Shown one piece after another: positions 1 to 11,905 of a stretch of 64,000 nt of DNA. The notes under the pieces are model-generated. The model ran no database searches, had not been told where the DNA came from, and worked only from the letters and a program-made list of their open reading frames with translations. The translations under genes and the position numbers were made by a program. Position 1 is the first letter of the stretch. Every line of letters begins with the position of its first letter. Source of the DNA: Schistocerca nitens (taxonomy: Eukaryota; Arthropoda; Insecta; Orthoptera; Acrididae); contig NC_064621.1 of NCBI RefSeq assembly GCF_023898315.1, positions 534,461,383-534,525,382 of the forward strand. The letters run 5' to 3'.

Positions 1-102
1 TGGAGGCGGTACAATTGGAGAGCGATCCGCCTTCACCAACATGCATAAGCAATTCGTTAATAGTTTATATATATTTGATTTACAAAAAACTAATAAAAAA
101 AT

Positions 103-174
103 TGCATGGCGCGAGATTCGATCCGGCGACCTTCGGATTACGAACCCGGACGCTTACCGCTGTGCCACTACGCT
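103..174 (-). repeat. tRNA-like sequence (pseudo-tRNA or SINE head)
   Basis: Read on the minus strand, this stretch has an A-box-like TGGCACAGCGGT, a 7-nt anticodon-like loop TTCGTAA (CGT, Thr-like) between partly paired arms, and a B-box-like GATCGAATC. The T-stem and anticodon stem carry mismatches, so I read it as a decayed tRNA-derived sequence rather than a working tRNA. The flanks show no long SINE body that I recognise. Confidence 0.5.
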
Positions 175-289
175 GCAGAAAATTATTAATCGTAGAGTAT
201 TTCACCGCAACGGTTTCCTTTAACTGTCGATTTTCTCGACAACGGCTGAGAAGTGCATCTTGATGCTTTGCCACATTACACCTCTGGCC

Positions 290-1155
290 ATGAGCTTTTA
301 TTATGCGCAGTATGAATCGAATCTGAATTTCACAATTGGCGGCCTCCCCTTGTGAGTTTCTTTTGGCGAAAACCAGAGCATCGCAGATATTCACAGACAC
401 TTGCAAAAGGTCTACGGAGAACTGGCAATGAACAAAAGCATTTGAGTCATTTGGCGAGGCGTCTATCATCATCGGAACAAGGTCGTGCAAAAGAGTCCCA
501 TCTCCCGCGTACCAACTGACTGCACACAGCTGTGACTCCTTGTTGACTCATTCAAGGTGATCGATGGATCATAGTCAAACACCTTGCTGCACAGCTGGAC
601 AGCTCTGTTGGTGGTGCTGACACATCCACCTACAGGTTGGGGTACTCAATTCCTTGCCACTTATGCACCTTCTGACTTCCATCTGTTTGGCCCAATGAAG
701 AATGCACTCCATAGGAAGCAATATACGAATGGTGGGGAGGTTACTGATGCAGCAAGACATTGGCTCCAATGCCGACGTCAGACCCTTCCAGTAAGATAGC
801 ATAAGGCCGTCACATAATATTGAAAAATAATGCCGGCCACTGTGGCTGAGTGGTTCTAGGCGCTACAGTCTGGAACCACGCGACCGGTACGGTCGCAGGT
901 TCGAATCCTGCCTCGGGCATGGATGTGTGTGAGGTCCTTAGGTTAGTTAGGTTTAAGTTCTTCTAAGTTCTAGGGAACTGATGACCTCTGATGTTTAGTC
1001 CCATAGTGCTCAGAGCCATTTGAACCATTTTTGAAAAATAATGTTTTGTAGCAGGAAGAGTGGGGAATAATACAGTATTTTGGAATCCTCAATAAAACCA
1101 TCCTGCTTTCAGAAAAAAAGGTGTTGCATTGCTTATTGAAGTCCCTCATATATCT
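290..1155 (+). pseudogene. Decayed mariner-like transposase, interrupted by a SINE
   Basis: The N-terminal piece near 366-446 reads SIADIHRHLQKVYGELAMN, typical of the first helix-turn-helix of mariner transposases. A second piece near 644-765 reads APSDFHLFGPMKNAL followed by EEV-like and HWL residues, typical of the region around the last catalytic Asp of mariner. The middle of the protein, including the first two catalytic residues, is missing, and there are stops and frame changes between the pieces. Sequence 1044-1155 looks like the element's 3' non-coding end. A SINE at 833-1030 sits inside it. Non-functional relic; exact ends are uncertain. Confidence 0.7.
833..1030 (+). mobile_element. 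tRNA-derived SINE-1 with 13-bp TSD
   Basis: The head contains a Pol III A box (TGGCTGAGTGGTT) and B box (GGTTCGAATCC) with a long variable arm between them, suggesting a Leu/Ser-type tRNA origin. The body ends in CAGAGCCATTTGAACCATTT. It is flanked by a perfect 13-bp direct repeat, TTGAAAAATAATG, at 820-832 and 1031-1043. It is inserted in the decayed mariner. Two further copies lie at 1609-1802 and 49124-49313. Confidence 0.9.
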
Positions 1156-1608
1156 TAGCAAATATACACTTGATCTTGACAATAACGTGGTGGCAAATGC
1201 ATAATCTCATTATGTGTTAAACATTTAACACAATGATATTAATTTATTTCTCAGTTAAAATTATTTCCCCAAGTAATTCAGTCGAGGGCAGATGGCATCA
1301 ACACTTAGTTGTCATCTTCTCTGCACTGGCTGTTGGTTAGTGTGTGGCAGTGGTCGGCTTATTATCTCTGGTGGAAGTGACAAACAAGCTGCCATCAGTG
1401 CATGCAGACTCATCCTCATGACAAGAAACAAACAAGAACACACATTTATTTACAAAAAATATCAAATAACATATTCATATAGGAAAACAAATTCAAAATG
1501 CAATAACTTAATAGCTGTTGTACCATTTTGTCTTCTCATATGCACACATTGGAGTGGTAAGAATCCTAGTGTAACTAACACTAAATTCGTTACACCACAA
1601 CTGGTATG

Positions 1609-1802
1609 GTTCAGATGGCTCTGAGCACTATGGGACTTAACTTCTGAGGTCATCAGTCCCCTAGAACTTAAAACTACTTAAACCTAACCAACCTAGGACA
1701 TCACACACATCCATGCCCTAGGCAGGATTCGAACCTGCAACCATAGCGGCCATGCGGTTCCCGATTGTAGCACCTAGAACCACTCAGCCAGTCCGGCCGG
1801 CG
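1609..1802 (-). mobile_element. tRNA-derived SINE-1 with 11-bp TSD
   Basis: Reverse-oriented copy of the SINE at 833-1030: B box complement GGATTCGAACC near 1726 and A box complement AACCACTCAGCCA near 1780. A perfect 11-bp direct repeat, CAACTGGTATG, flanks it at 1598-1608 and 1803-1813, so the insertion boundaries are exact. Confidence 0.92.
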
Positions 1803-2045
1803 CAACTGGTATGTCTATATATTCATTCCAGGTGGTGTGGACAAACAGCATGGTGAAGTAGTTTTGAACGCTTTCTCCAAAAACTGTATTGAGTGACCAC
1901 ACTGACAAAACAAGGGAAGCATCCAGAATAGGAGGAGAAACTTAATAAAATTTCATGCTTTGAGAGAATATGTGATGTTATTTCAGAAAGTACACGAGTG
2001 CCTGCCATTGCCCAGGTATGTATTTATTCCAATCTTTTATTAGTC

Positions 2046-2075
2046 TTCCTCCTCCTCCTCCTCCTCCTCCTCCTC
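2046..2075. repeat. (TCC)n microsatellite
   Basis: About nine uninterrupted TCC units within a longer pyrimidine-rich stretch that runs to about 2100. Confidence 0.95.
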
Positions 2076-2100
2076 TCTGTCTCTCCATTTCCTCTTCCCC

Positions 2101-3440
2101 CACACTTTTCTGTACATGTCCTCATCCCAGTAGTTTCCAGATAATAACATACGTACCAAGTTTGATTTGATTGAAAACGATCCTCGGATTTATGAGGGGC
2201 ATTTTACCTTCACCTTAACCCATGTACACACGTCACATATGTTTAATATATATCACACATATTTGTACAAATATTTCACCTGTATCTCTAGGGAATTTCG
2301 CCCTACAGTTTCATTTTCAGGTCTCTCAACGCTTATAAGGTCTTAATCTCCTGAAACATATGACATATATGTCATACAATGGTAAAGTTTTAGAGCTATG
2401 TCCTGAGCTCTATGTGGATATTGTCCATGAAATGAATTGTGAATAAGTTAGTAGTAAAGAAGTAATAAATAAAAATGCCATAAATGATGTGGTGGGTTTA
2501 CCATGTGAACAGCAAGAATGTAGTTAGCAATAAACATTTTCTTTCATTCATCATTTTATTGGGGAAATCAGTAAGAAAAGTTTTGTAAACATTTCAAATT
2601 ATTTTAAAGTTTCTTACAAGTGACGAATTGCTCTCATTCTCAAATACTGGATGAATAGAGTCTGGGTATTTGTGTTTCTTTTCTCAGATGGCATGGTGCA
2701 CAACACGTTATACACTACATGTAGTAAACATATTCAACTATGTACAAGTAAATAGGAAGCTAAACTGAAGCAATGGACGTGCGACTGAAAGCTTGCATAG
2801 CTTAACTGTTGCCGACGTGTACGTGATTAACCGGCAGTGTGGGTGCAGGAGCATTGACTCTGTCTGCCTATTCCCGTTCCTCTTCTGTACTGATTTCACT
2901 AGGCAGTGGCCTCTTGGTTAGCGATTGCATGCAGTTCTAGGTCGTGGTCAATCCATGAGACATCAAAAGTAGATCGAGCAGTTTTTAAAATATTGTAAAC
3001 ATAGAGCAAAAATATGCATTGTCACTAGTTTGTAGTTAAAATATGCAATAACCGATGAAAAGGAGCCAAATATGTAAATGCATAGACAATGTGCAAATGC
3101 ATATAATCCAGTCTCTAATGACTACAAATTGCAGTTGGAAAAACAATACCTAAATGTTGGGAACAACAACAAAAAGGCATTATTGAGACTGCAGAAGAAA
3201 CTGTTCCTTTTAAAAATAAATGGGAACATGTCTGGTGGAATGATGATTGTGATGAGTTAATTTTAAAGGTCTCCAGAAGATCAGAGTACAACATACAAAA
3301 GATCAGTTAGTATCAGTTGAGTCACATTTCAAGCAGACAAACATAAAACATTTAAAACTAGTTTAAAGAACTATACACCACCAAGTTTACGGTTGATAGA
3401 CCCAAAAACACAGGTGACTGCTTATAAAAAGATCCAAGAA
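2101..3440. other. No gene recognised; AT-rich intergenic sequence
   Basis: I see no coding domain here. A weak tRNA-like patch near 2900-2955 (TGGCCTCTTGGTTAGCG, then GGTCGTGGTCAATCC) could be an old SINE head, but its boxes are poor. Confidence 0.4.
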
Positions 3441-3449
3441 CTCCAGAAT

Positions 3450-4985
3450 ATTTGCAGACTAGTTCAAAGAACTACACAACTGTGATCCACCAAAAGAGGA
3501 ATTTCATTCTGATAATATAATCCAAATACAACCAGGCAAAGCCATCAACTATAGATGATATCAGAGAAATCATAAAACAACTTAAAAGCAACAAAACATC
3601 AGTAGAAGACAATATAGTTGCTGAATTGTGGAAAAACTCTAGTGACAACATTATTCCATGTCTAACAGAAATCATTAATGAAAGTTGGCCAACAAACAGT
3701 TTACCATCAGAATGGACATTGGCATTAATACATTCATTACATAAAAAGGAAAGAAAACTGTTCCTAAAAATTATAGAGATCTCCCTCTTGCGAGTGACAT
3801 ACAAGATCTTATCCTTAACACTTAAAAGAGACATGAAGGAATGCTCAACCAACAACTAGGAGAGTATCAAGTAGGATTTGGAAAGGGAAGCAAATACCCC
3901 ATCTAAATAACATAACAGAAATGAGGAAACTCAGAAACTTGAAATATTAAACATTATGATTGGTAACCATATGCTATTTAATTATAGGATGTATATACAG
4001 CCACATCGGTTGCACAAAACTTTGTCAGTTGACCGTGGCTTCGACTGCACTATGGCAATCTTCATTAGAATGAAAAAGACAAGGTCACTCTTTAACCATG
4101 GTATGATTACATGTATTTTTTATTGTGATAAAGATTGCCCTAGTGCAGTCAAACCTATGGTCAATTGAAAAGTTTTGTGCAACTGATGTGGCTGTATATA
4201 CATCCTATAGTTAAACTTGAAATACCTGATAATATCTGTAGATTTTAAAAAGGCATGGCATATGACTCAGTTTACAGAAACACACTAGTCAACATCACAA
4301 AGGAATTCGGGCTCGACAATAAAACAGTGTAAGTAATTAATGCAACTAACAAATGCAGTACTGAAAGTAAAATTTATGGGGATCTGTCACAATCTTTTGA
4401 AATAAAATCAGGAGTAAGATGTCCCTACTTTTCAAATGTGCATTACAGAAGGCAGTGATAGAACGGAGGAAATCCATCAACACTAAGGATTTTCAACTAG
4501 AAAGAAATCAAAATAAAATCACCATATATTGTATAACTTTTGCAGATGACATGGCATTAATTGCTGACTCACTGGATAGTGTTAAAGAACAAACAGAACT
4601 ACAGAAACAAGCTGACAAAATAGGACTAAACACATCGTTTGAAAAATGCATTTCATGATAAACATCAATGATGCCAATCCAAATCTTAAAATTCATAACA
4701 ACACAATATCTAAAACAAACTGTTTTAAATAACTAATAGAATGCAAAATAAGCAATACAAAAGAAAAGATGGCATACATAAGAGAGGGCCAAAAAAAAAA
4801 AAATAATAATAATAAAACACTGTCCTGGAATGCAAAACTAAGATACTATTAAAAAGTTGTAAGGCCTGAAACATTGTATGCAGCAGAAACACTTAAATTA
4901 ACCCATGTGGACCTACAAAGAAGAGGAACAGCACTCTTGAAGGTTAAAGAAAGTTGGGGAGCAACGAAAATTAGACACAAAGAAG
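3450..4985 (+). pseudogene. LINE reverse-transcriptase pseudogene, split by a MITE
   Basis: Pieces of a non-LTR reverse transcriptase appear in shifting frames. DDIREIIKQLKSNKTSVEDN near 3555 is the start of RT. A piece near 3780-3890 includes VTYKILSLTL and GEYQVGFGKG. DFKKAWHMTQF near 4240 stands where the first catalytic Asp lies. FADDMALIADSLDS near 4540 keeps the catalytic ADD. A C-terminal stretch near 4860-4950 begins VRPETLYAAETLKL. No endonuclease domain is visible upstream, so the copy is 5' truncated. Many stops and frameshifts make it inactive. An (AATA)-type tail near 5031-5048 may mark its 3' end. The element is split at 3947-4212. Confidence 0.8.
3947..4212. mobile_element. Fold-back MITE with long inverted repeats and 12-bp direct repeat
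   Basis: Two arms of about 95-100 bases (3981-4078 and 4112-4212) are inverted copies of each other, both carrying TATAGGATGTATATACAGCC at their outer ends. The block interrupts a LINE frame and is flanked by a perfect 12-bp direct repeat, AAACTTGAAATA, at 3935-3946 and 4213-4224. About 34 bases on the left (3947-3980) lie outside the inverted repeat. No coding capacity. Confidence 0.8.
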
Positions 4986-6160
4986 CAAAAGCAAAGTTGA
5001 TTACTCATACCCTCCGAGATAGTTATTCGAATGAATAAATAAATAAAATTGCAGTGACTCATGGAGCTCCAGTGTGGCCTATAATTATTGTATAGCAGTG
5101 AAACTTAATAGATATGCTACTGTATTTAATGCAGAACCAGTTCACATTGTGAAAAAATTACTTTCAATTTTTGCCACCAGGTGCAAATTTCGCACTGTAC
5201 AGCATCTTGTCAACATCTCCAGTGCTCATATTCAACAATTTGTGTAAGTGACAGTTAATAATAAAATCAATTAATCTCTTTCTCACTTATTTGACATCTT
5301 CTGTTCAAATCCATTCCTAACATAGTACATATAGAAACACTTTTATACATCTGTCTTACATTCACAGCACTTGGTGACCAAAATTTGAACAAATTTTTTT
5401 CCAGTGTGAATCAGTTCTGCATTAACGCATTAGAATACTGACCATGTTTTGCTGCCATATGATAATTGCAGCCCACACTCGATCCTTGTGTCTAGTTGCA
5501 CATTAACAATAACCATCTGGTTCTAGTCAAAATTCATTGTTAGTATACTTCACAGATTATGTGTATGCAGTGGCAGATTTTGCCTGTTAATGTATGAATT
5601 GACTAATTCCAAATCCCAAAGGCTTTTTCTTTGTGGTATTTATAGAGCATAGCTTGTGAATGAACTTACGTTTTGAACTTCCTTTATGGAACCTTCCCAG
5701 AAAACTCCCAAGGTGTATATCACCTTCACTTGGCACCTCTACTACTGATTTCATGTGCTCATTCCATTTCATCTACCTTCATACCATTACTCCCAGGAAC
5801 AGTTTTTTTTATATGAAAACTATGACGTAGTTTGTCATACATACAAATGGCCACAGGCAACTGTAATTCTTTTATTACCAGTAACAAAATACGGTATGCA
5901 ACAGAGCAGTAGTGATTTGAATTATATCTTTGACTTATCACCTGGCAACAATACCTCTTTCTTGCCACCCATCAAGGTTCAAAATACACACTCCCCCACT
6001 CCTCCCCATTTTCTTGTTTCTTTCTCTCAGAAAATGCAGTCTAAGCATTAACTTTAAGTAGAAAACATTGTTTTGTAGTAAAAGGACTTTAACATGAATA
6101 AAATCATGAGGCAATGTGGATTCTTAACAATGAACACACACATTCCAAGTAATTGCAAAG
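4986..6160. other. No gene recognised
   Basis: AT-rich sequence without a convincing domain. Bases 5700-5800 resemble the antisense of a LINE RT region (a CATGTGCTCATTCCATTTCAT-like stretch), but too little is preserved to annotate. Confidence 0.4.
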
Positions 6161-6164
6161 TACA

Positions 6165-8536
6165 GATGTAGGTTTCAGATTGATTATATAATGGTTAGAC
6201 AGAGATTTCTAAACCACTTCTGAATTGTAAGACTTTCACAGCAGCAGATGTGGCCTCTGACCACAATTTATTGGTTATGAACTGCAGATTGAAACTGAAG
6301 ATACTGTAAAAAGGCAGGAATTGAAAGAGATGGGACGAGGATAAACTGAAAGAACCAGAGGTTGTAGAGGGTTTCAGGAAGAGTATTAGGGAATCATTGA
6401 CAAGAACAGGGGAAATGAATATAGAAGAAGAATGGGCAGCTTTGAGGGATGCAATACTAAAGGCAGCAGAGGATCAAGTAGGTAAAAAGATGAGGGCTAG
6501 TAGAAATCCTTGGGTAACACAAGAGATACTGAATTTAATCAATGAAGGAGAAAATACAGAAGTGCAATAAATGAAGCAGGTGAAAGGAAATGCAATGAGA
6601 TTGAGAGGAACTGCAAAATGGCTGAGGAGGAATGGCTAGAGGATAAATGTAAGGATGTAGAAGCATGTACCACTAGGGGTAAGGTAGATACTGCCTATAG
6701 TAAAATTATAGATACCTGTGTCAGTATCAAAAATTCAGCTGGAAAACCAGTCCTAAGCAAAGGAGGAGGGGGGAGGATATTAGTGTTTAACGTCCCGTCG
6801 ACAACGAGGTCATTAGAGACGGAGCGCAAGCTCGGGTGAAGGAAGGATGCGGAAGGAAATCGGCCGTGCCCTTTCAAAGGAACCATCCCGGCATTTGCCT
6901 GAAGCGATTTAGGGAAACCTAAGCAAAGGAGGGAAAGCAGAAAAGTGGAAAGAGTAAATAGAGGGTCTATACAAAGCAGGTGCACTTGAGAGTTCTTGAG
7001 AGCAATATTATGGAAATGGAGGCAGACGTAGAGGAACATGAGAAGGGAGATATGATACTGTGTGAAGAATTTGACAAAGCACTGAAGGACCTAAGTCAAA
7101 ACAAGACCTTGGGAATAGACAACATTCCGTTAGAGCTACTGATAGCTTGGGGAGAGCCAGCTGTGACAAAACTCTTCCATCTGGTAAGCAGTATGTACGA
7201 GGCAGACGAAATACACTCAGACTTCAAGAAGAATATAATAATCCTGGTTCCAAAGAAATCAGGGGCTGACAGGTGTGAAAATTACCAAACTATCAGTTTA
7301 ATAAGTCACAGCTGCAAAATACTAACATGAATCATTTACAGAAGAATGGAAAAATTTCTAAAAGATGACCTCGGGGAAGACCAGTTTGGATTCCAGAGAA
7401 ATGTAGGAACACATGAGGCAATATGACCCTACGACTTCTCATAGAAGACAGGTTAAGGAAAGGCAAACCTACATTTATAGCATAAGCTTTTGACAATGTT
7501 AACTGGAATACTCTCTTTCAAATTCTAAAGGTGGCAGTGGTAAAATACAGGGAGCAAAAGGCTACTTACAATTTGTACAGAAACCAGAGGGCAGTTATAA
7601 GAGTTAAGGGGCACAAAAGGGAAGCGGTGGTTGAGAAGGGAGTGAGACATGGTTGTAGCCTATCCCCGATGTTATTCAACCTGTATATTGAGCAAGCAGT
7701 AAAGGAAACGAAAGAAAAATTTGGAGTAGGAATTAAAGTCCAAGGAAAAGAAATAAAAAGTTTGAAATTTGCCAATGACATTGCAACTTTGGCAGAGACA
7801 CAAAGGACTTGGAAGAGCAGTTTAATGGAATAGACAGTATCTTGAAAGGAGGATATACGATGAACATCAGCAAAAGCAAAATGAGGATAATGGAATGTAG
7901 TCAAATTAAATCAGGTGATGCTGAGGAAATTAAATTAGGGAATGAGGCACTTAAAGTAGTAAATGAGTTTTGCTGTTTGGGAAGCAAAATAACTGATGAT
8001 GGTCAAAGTAGGGAGGATATGAAATGCAGACTGTCGATGTCAATAAAAACATTTCTGATGAACAGAAATTTGTTAACATTGAATATAGATTTAAATGTTA
8101 GGAAGTCCTTTCAGAAAGTACATGTGTGGGGTGTAGTCATGTGTGGAAGTGAAAAGTGGACAATGAATATTTTAAACAAGAAGAGAATTGAAGCTTTTGA
8201 ACTGTGGTGCTACAGAAGAATGCTGAAGATTAGATGGGCAGTTCGTGTAACTAATGAAGAGATACTGAATAGAACTGGAGAGAAGAGAAATTTGTAGTAC
8301 AACCTGACCAAATGAAGGGATCAGATGGTAGAACACTTTCTGAGACATCAAGGGATCATCAATTTAGTAATGGAGGGAAGTGTGTGGGATAAAAATTGTA
8401 GAGGGAGACCAAGTGATGAATACAGTAAGCAGATTCAGAGGGATGTGGGTTGCAGTAGTTACTCGGAGATGAAGAGGCTTGCACAGGTTAGACTAGTATG
8501 GAGAGCTGCATCAAACCCGTCTTCAGACTGAAGACT

Positions 8537-8568
<32 letters not shown>
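6165..8568 (+). pseudogene. 5'-truncated, decayed RTE-type LINE
   Basis: Same family as the full-length RTE at 31161-34397, aligning with it from about 32130 to the 3' end. It starts inside the endonuclease C-terminus (SDHNLLVMNC-like codons near 6260), continues through an RT with NKTLGIDNIPLELL (near 7105), FANDIATLAE where FADD should be (near 7770), and the C-terminal GRPSDEYSKQIQRDVGCS (near 8410), and ends in a (CAA)n tail at 8540-8568. Stops, frameshifts and the loss of the catalytic ADD motif (now AND) make it dead. A SINE fragment at 6767-6917 is nested in it. Confidence 0.9.
6767..6917 (-). mobile_element. SINE-2 fragment with 15-bp TSD, nested in RTE
   Basis: Non-coding insert containing GTTTAACGTCCCGTCGACAA and ending CGATTTAGGGAAA, flanked by a perfect 15-bp direct repeat, CCTAAGCAAAGGAGG, at 6752-6766 and 6918-6932. 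Removing it and one repeat restores the surrounding RTE sequence. The family's tRNA head, seen in the relative at 26855-26965, is absent, so this copy is 5' truncated. Confidence 0.85.
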
Positions 8569-8569
<1 letters not shown>

Positions 8570-8734
8570 AAAGATTGAGTTATATGTTAGTTGTATGTAA
8601 GGCATATGGAAGAATTACTATCATTGGCATGATGCTGGGACAATGTATTTAATCTACAAAGCAAGTTGCTTACAAAACACATGTCAGTCATCCTATAATG
8701 TTGCTCAGGTGTGTGGTACTCATACCAAATAGGA
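8569..8734. other. Short AT-rich spacer
   Basis: No feature recognised between the RTE tail and the LINE-X fragment. Confidence 0.5.
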
Positions 8735-9065
8735 CTAATAGGTGATACTGACTACATACAAAGAAGCGCAGTGTGAGTGGTTACAGAATAGTTTGATCCT
8801 TGTCAGAGCATCATGCTGTAAAACCTGAATTGGCAGACTCTTGAAGAGACACCAACAATCCAATGAAAGCATACTTACCAAGATGCAAGAACCAGTTTTA
8901 AGTGGAGAGTCTGGGAATATACAAACCCCTTTCATTTTGCTCCTCCAGGGACTGCAATCAGAGTTCCCCTGCTTCATATGTGAATGGAATGGGAAGAACC
9001 CCTAATAAATGCCAAAATGGGTAGTGCCCTCTGCTGTGCATTTTTCAGTGGTTTGCAAAGGGAGG
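8735..9065 (+). mobile_element. LINE-X 3' fragment
   Basis: Bases 8970-9060 (GTGAATGGAATGGGAAGAA, then CCCTCTGCTGTGCA and GTGGTTTGCAAAG) match the 3' end of the minus-strand LINE-X at 34690-34800. This copy preserves only the end of the RT ORF and the 3' UTR, and its TAGATG tail is lost. Confidence 0.7.
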
Positions 9066-9316
9066 TCGTCACACAATTCAATTACAAACTGCAGAATAAA
9101 AGTTTTGGTGTTATGACTGTTTTTCAACACTATTTGAATTGAGAAACTGTTATCAGTGAAATAAAAATTATGCAACTTCTTCATATCTGACAAATTTTCA
9201 TTTTTGAAGTATGAAATATAAACAGGAAAGATAAACAATTACACATCACAGACTTTAAACCATTTTAAATCAATCCATTTCAGTTATTTCAATGAAAATT
9301 ATTAATTTTTGAAAAT
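9066..9316. other. AT-rich spacer
   Basis: No feature recognised. Confidence 0.5.
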
Positions 9317-9319
9317 GTA

Positions 9320-10964
9320 ATGGAATTGGATAGATAAAAAATCTACTCACCAAGGGGCAGCAGGAGAATGCACATATAAAAGGTATTAAAGTTTGGAAGC
9401 TTTAGGAGCCAGTGGCTCCTTCTTCTTGCAGAATGGTTGATGGGGAAGAAAGAAAGGTGAAGAAAAAGGGCTAGTGATGTTTAAGAAAAAGGGTAGTGTT
9501 TGGAAAAGTTGTCTGGAACCCCAGGTCAGTAGAGCCTTACCAGAGGGGATAAGAAGGAAAGACTAATTGTTGGGAACTGGACCGGATGAGGTTTGAAAAT
9601 CAGAGAGCTTACTGATGGAAGATAGAGTAATACGCAATAAAGAGATTACCTCAAAAGCATCATGCATTAGTTAATAAGAGTGCAAAGCTAAGTGCATCTT
9701 GCATGACAAAGATGGAAGGGGAGGGGTGGGGGATGGCAAAAAAATAGACAGGTCTGAAAATAAAAATTGTACAAAACTAAGACGAAGAAGGGAATAGTTA
9801 CTGCCAAGAAATACTGAGACCAAGCAAATTAACGTAAATTAAGGCCAGGTGGGTGGTGAGAACTGAGGACATGTTTTAGTGCCAGTTCCCAGCAGAATTC
9901 TGAGAAATTGGCATCTGGGGCAAGAATTCAGATGGCATGTGTGGTGAAACAGCCACCAAGCTCACAACTGTCATGTCATAGAGTAGGCTCTGCAACAGGA
10001 TAGTGTGTGTAGCCAGTGTACACCCTCTGCCTATGCCCATTCATCCTAACTGATAACTTGGCATTAGTCGTGCCAATGTAAAACTTCAGTGTTTACATAA
10101 CAGATGATATATGACGTGTCGTTTCGCAGGTGGCTCTCCCTTTGACAGTACATGTTTCCCCAGTTACAGTACTGGTATAGGTTGTGGTAGAAGGGTGGCT
10201 AGAACAAGTCTTCTGGCTGGGACAGTCACAGGAGTGGGAGCCATAGGTTAAGGAGATGGGTGCAGAAGAAGCATAGGGTCTGCAAGGATATTTCAAAGAT
10301 TGGGAGGGAAATGAAAAGCTGTTCTATGTGTGGTGGGCAAAATGTTGGACAGAATGGAACTCATTTCAACGCATGATTTTAGGGTTGTCAAGGCCTTGTC
10401 GAAGTAGCTGATTAGTACACCCAAGACCAGGATAATACTGTCACAAGTGGTGCACTCACAAGTTGTTTTTTGGAAGGATCTGCAGTACCAGTGATGGACA
10501 GGGAAATCTTCTTTTGAACTAAACTGATGGGGTAATTATATTCAATGAAGACTGAGATGAGAATAGTGGTGTATTGCTGTAGAGTGTCTGCATCTGAATA
10601 AACATGTTTGCTTTGAATGCCAAGACTGTATGGGAGAGAACATTTAACATGGAAAGGATGGCAATTGCCCAAAGTAAATACTGCTGTTTGTTAGTAAGTT
10701 AAATGTGAGCTGAAGTATGCAGTTGACCTGTGGTGAAGATAAGATCAACACCAAGGAAAGTGGCATGGGGGTACAGAACAGGAAAGTGAAATTTAATTGT
10801 GGGAATGTATTTAGAGATTCCATGAATTTTAACAGGTTAACCTCACCATGAATCCATATGCCAAAAAAGGAATCTATGTATCCAAACCAAACCAGGGGCT
10901 GAAGGCATATTGGTCCCAGGAAAGTCCCTCCAAGACCCATGAAAAGGTTAGCATAGGAAGGAGC
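9320..10964 (-). pseudogene. Penelope-like element PLE-B, decayed, minus copy
   Basis: Read from high to low coordinates: an RT piece with APSYANLFMG, QPLVWFGYIDSFFGIW (YIDD decayed to YIDS) and LNFTF (about 10960-10760); a linker; the region preceding the PLE nuclease with CDCPSQKTCSSHPSTTTY (near 10170-10245) and KGRATCETTRHI (near 10110); then non-coding sequence to the terminal repeat ending ATCTATCCAATTCCATTA at about 9320. The GIY-YIG domain after 10093 is degraded. A stem-loop with GGAGCCACTGGCTCC at 9409-9423 is the family's conserved hairpin. It is joined head to head with the plus copy at 10965. Confidence 0.8.
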
Positions 10965-11624
10965 TACTTTACATTTGGGGGACAGACTTACAAACAAATC
11001 AGGGGCATTGCTATGAGAACTAGGATGGCTCCTTCCTGTGCCAAACTTTTCATGGGTTGTATGGAGGGGGCTTTCCTGGTATCCATAAGTCTTCAGCCCC
11101 TGGTTTGATTTGGACACACTGACGTTATCTTTGCTATATGTGACCTGTTAAAATTCTTGAAATCTCTCAATACATTCTCCCAATTAAATTTCACTTTGTC
11201 CTATTCTGAATCCCATGACACTGTCCTCGATATTGCCTCACCCTCACCAAAGGTCAGCTTACATGTTGTATGTTGTTCAAATTAAACCTACTATCAAACA
11301 ACAATATTTACATTTTGACAGTTGCCATCCTTTCCATGTCAAACGTTCCCTCACATACATCCTTGGCATTCGAGGCAAATATTTGTTCACATGCAGAATC
11401 TATACAACAATACACCACCATTATCACCACAGCCTTCGCAGGATGTAAACACCCCACTAGCCTAGTTCAAAAGATGATTTCCTGAGGCATCACATCCAAT
11501 CCTGCTAATGCAGATCCCTCAAAAAAATAACTTAGTAACACACCACTTGTCACTTAGTATTATCCTGCCGTTGGATGTATTAATCAGCTACTTCAACCAG
11601 GCTATGGCTTTCTACATTGAGGTA

Positions 11625-11789
11625 CAGGGTGTTTCAAAAATGACCGGTATATTTGAAACGGCAATAAAAACTAAACGAGCAGCGATAGAAATACACCATT
11701 TGTTGCAATATGCTTGGGACAACAGTACATTTTCAGGCGGACAAACTTTCGAAATTACAGTAGTTACAATTTTCAACAACAGATGGCGC
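11625..11789 (+). repeat. Left terminal inverted repeat of the DD47D transposon
   Basis: 165 bp, matched in inverted orientation by 13008-13172. It starts directly after a TA target dinucleotide. Confidence 0.92.
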
Positions 11790-11905
11790 AGCAAGTGATG
11801 TGAAAGATATAGGCGACAACGCAGTCTGTGGGTGCGCCATTCTGTACGTCGTCTTTCTGCTGTAAGCGTGTGCTGTTCACAACGTGCAAGTGTGCTGTGG
11901 ACAAC

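Noticed and set aside
103-174. Functional tRNA gene
   Set aside because: Mismatches in the anticodon and T stems and no clear acceptor pairing.
80-490. 136-residue minus-strand frame
   Set aside because: Antisense to a mariner fragment and a tRNA-like sequence; no domain.
5587-6051. Possible LINE RT fragment or small gene
   Set aside because: Only a short antisense resemblance; too weak to call.
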